The translations under genes were made by a program, and so were the position numbers. Shown one piece after another: positions 63,347-64,000 of a DNA stretch of 64,000 nucleotides. The stretch is from an uncultured Selenomonadaceae bacterium (GTDB lineage Bacteria; Bacillota; Negativicutes; Selenomonadales; Selenomonadaceae), in the NCBI GenBank assembly GCA_905234175.1, contig CAJOGX010000003.1, positions 1-64,000 of the forward strand. Direction: 5' to 3'. The notes below the pieces were generated by a model. It saw only the letters and a list, made by a program, of their open reading frames with translations, was not told the origin of the DNA and ran no database searches. Numbering within the stretch: the stretch's first letter is position 1; each line of letters starts with the position of its first letter.

Positions 63347-64000
63347 CTAAAAATTATTTCGCGCGGTCTCTAAAATTTTCGCGCAGTTAATCGACGCGTT
63401 CAGCGTCATAATTTCGCTCTCAGTTTTGCCCGCTTCAAGGCAGTCCACGAAATGGCTAATCTCTCCAAAAAAATCGTCGACGACGTAAGGCGCCGTGAAA
63501 GTCTTATCGCCGAGCGTCATGACTTGCGGGCGGTGAAGTTCCTCGACGACAATTTTCCCGCGCACGCCGTGAAGAATCGCCTGCCTGGGCTTTTTCCTGT
63601 CGAACGCGCATTCAAGTTTACCAGCCCTGCCGCCGAAATTCAAATCCGCGTTAACGTAGTAATCAATCCCGCCGGAAATTTTCGCCGAAATTTTGTTGAC
63701 GCCGGTAACTTCGCCGAGAAAATCTTCGAGCCAGCTGGCGCAGTAAATCCCCACGTCGAGCAGCGCGCCGCCCTGCCCAGGCTGACTGTGATAAGTTTTG
63801 CCGGTGAGCTCCATTAAATTGCACAGGCTTGTTTCGACGCGCTGAATTTCGCCAATTTCCGCCAGCGCAGATTTAATTTTCGGGTACAGCGGCACGAAGC
63901 GCGGTTTCATCGCCTCCATGAAAAGTTTTTTCTCAGCGCGCGCAACTTCGGCAATTTCCAGCATTTCAGCCAGATTCAGCGTGGCGGGCTTTTCGCACAG
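63347..64000 (-). CDS. Gfo/Idh/MocA-family oxidoreductase, N-terminus cut by window
   Basis: The last 217 codons of an NAD(P)-dependent sugar oxidoreductase. The frame stays open to the window edge, with CEKPATLNL, the EKP lysine motif. GGALLDVGIY and DYYVNADLNFGG belong to the C-terminal domain. The N-terminal Rossmann part lies outside the window. The substrate is unknown. It lies 16 bases upstream of the tandem phosphatases. Confidence 0.88.
   Translation of the reverse strand: MCEKPATLNLAEMLEIAEVARAEKKLFMEAMKPRFVPLYPKIKSALAEIGEIQRVETSLCNLMELTGKTYHSQPGQGGALLDVGIYCASWLEDFLGEVTGVNKISAKISGGIDYYVNADLNFGGRAGKLECAFDRKKPRQAILHGVRGKIVVEELHRPQVMTLGDKTFTAPYVVDDFFGEISHFVDCLEAGKTESEIMTLNASINCAKILETARNNF

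Overview
The window is a gene-dense stretch of a bacterial chromosome with 54 protein genes, one tRNA gene and no gap over 300 bases without a gene. It looks like a diderm Firmicute of the Negativicutes (Selenomonas-like), though this is inference. The signs are strong AGGAGG-type ribosome sites with many TTG and GTG starts, Firmicute-type families (a GlgC/GlgD pair, a YdjGHI-like set, DUF4127, an AGCS alanine carrier) beside an RND efflux pump with a lipoprotein adaptor (which implies an outer membrane), and a biotin-free carboxytransferase subunit.

Layout. 1-4.6 kb (minus): manB-pgm-pgi, hexose phosphate interconversion. 4.7-5.8 kb (plus): DUF488 plus a small OB-like protein. 5.8-7.6 kb (minus): a degenerate NRPS condensation domain fused to a cyclic-nucleotide-binding-like domain. 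7.8-15.4 kb (plus): a SPFH/zinc-ribbon/TPM membrane-stress set like ydjGHI, followed by an Rpn-type nuclease, an exported aldo/keto reductase, a YjbR protein, a TVP38 membrane protein and a phosphoesterase. 15.4-16.9 kb (minus): a secreted protein and metA. 17.1-18.5 kb (plus): a carboxytransferase subunit behind a consensus promoter. 18.6-21.2 kb (minus): feoA-feoB-HMA iron uptake. 21.3-33.9 kb: sbcC, rpmB, DUF4127, DUF2225, a GH13-MalQ fusion, two tandem glycosyltransferases and a double-receiver regulator. 33.9-42.8 kb (minus): glgC-glgD-glgP-glgB-(AT-hook ORF)-glgA. 43-49.4 kb (minus): eight tightly overlapping genes (CAP protein, ABC ATPase, methyltransferase, acyltransferase, KAS III, ACP, reductase, membrane MutS-like protein). 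49.5-49.6 kb: tRNA-Arg(CCU), with a CRISPR-repeat-like sequence beside it. 49.7-55.9 kb (minus): RND pump, adaptor and an EF-G paralogue. 56-58.7 kb (plus): alanine dehydrogenase and alanine carrier. 58.7-64 kb (minus): queD, SGNH hydrolase, ilvE, two HAD phosphatases and a cut-off Gfo/Idh/MocA oxidoreductase.

How it works together. Much of the window manages stored glucose. GlgC/GlgD make ADP-glucose, GlgA and GlgB build glycogen, and GlgP and the debranching/glucanotransferase fusion take it apart. Pgm, ManB and Pgi link glucose-1-phosphate to glycolysis. Amino acid metabolism (metA, ald with its carrier, ilvE) and iron uptake form small separate units. The least understood parts are the condensation/cNMP fusion, the KAS III-ACP-reductase-acyltransferase operon (which could make a hydroxyacyl group for a surface sugar), the tandem glycosyltransferases with their odd regulator, and the solitary CRISPR-like repeat beside the tRNA. 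Starts were reassigned from the longest open frame in about twenty genes on the basis of ribosome-binding sites.
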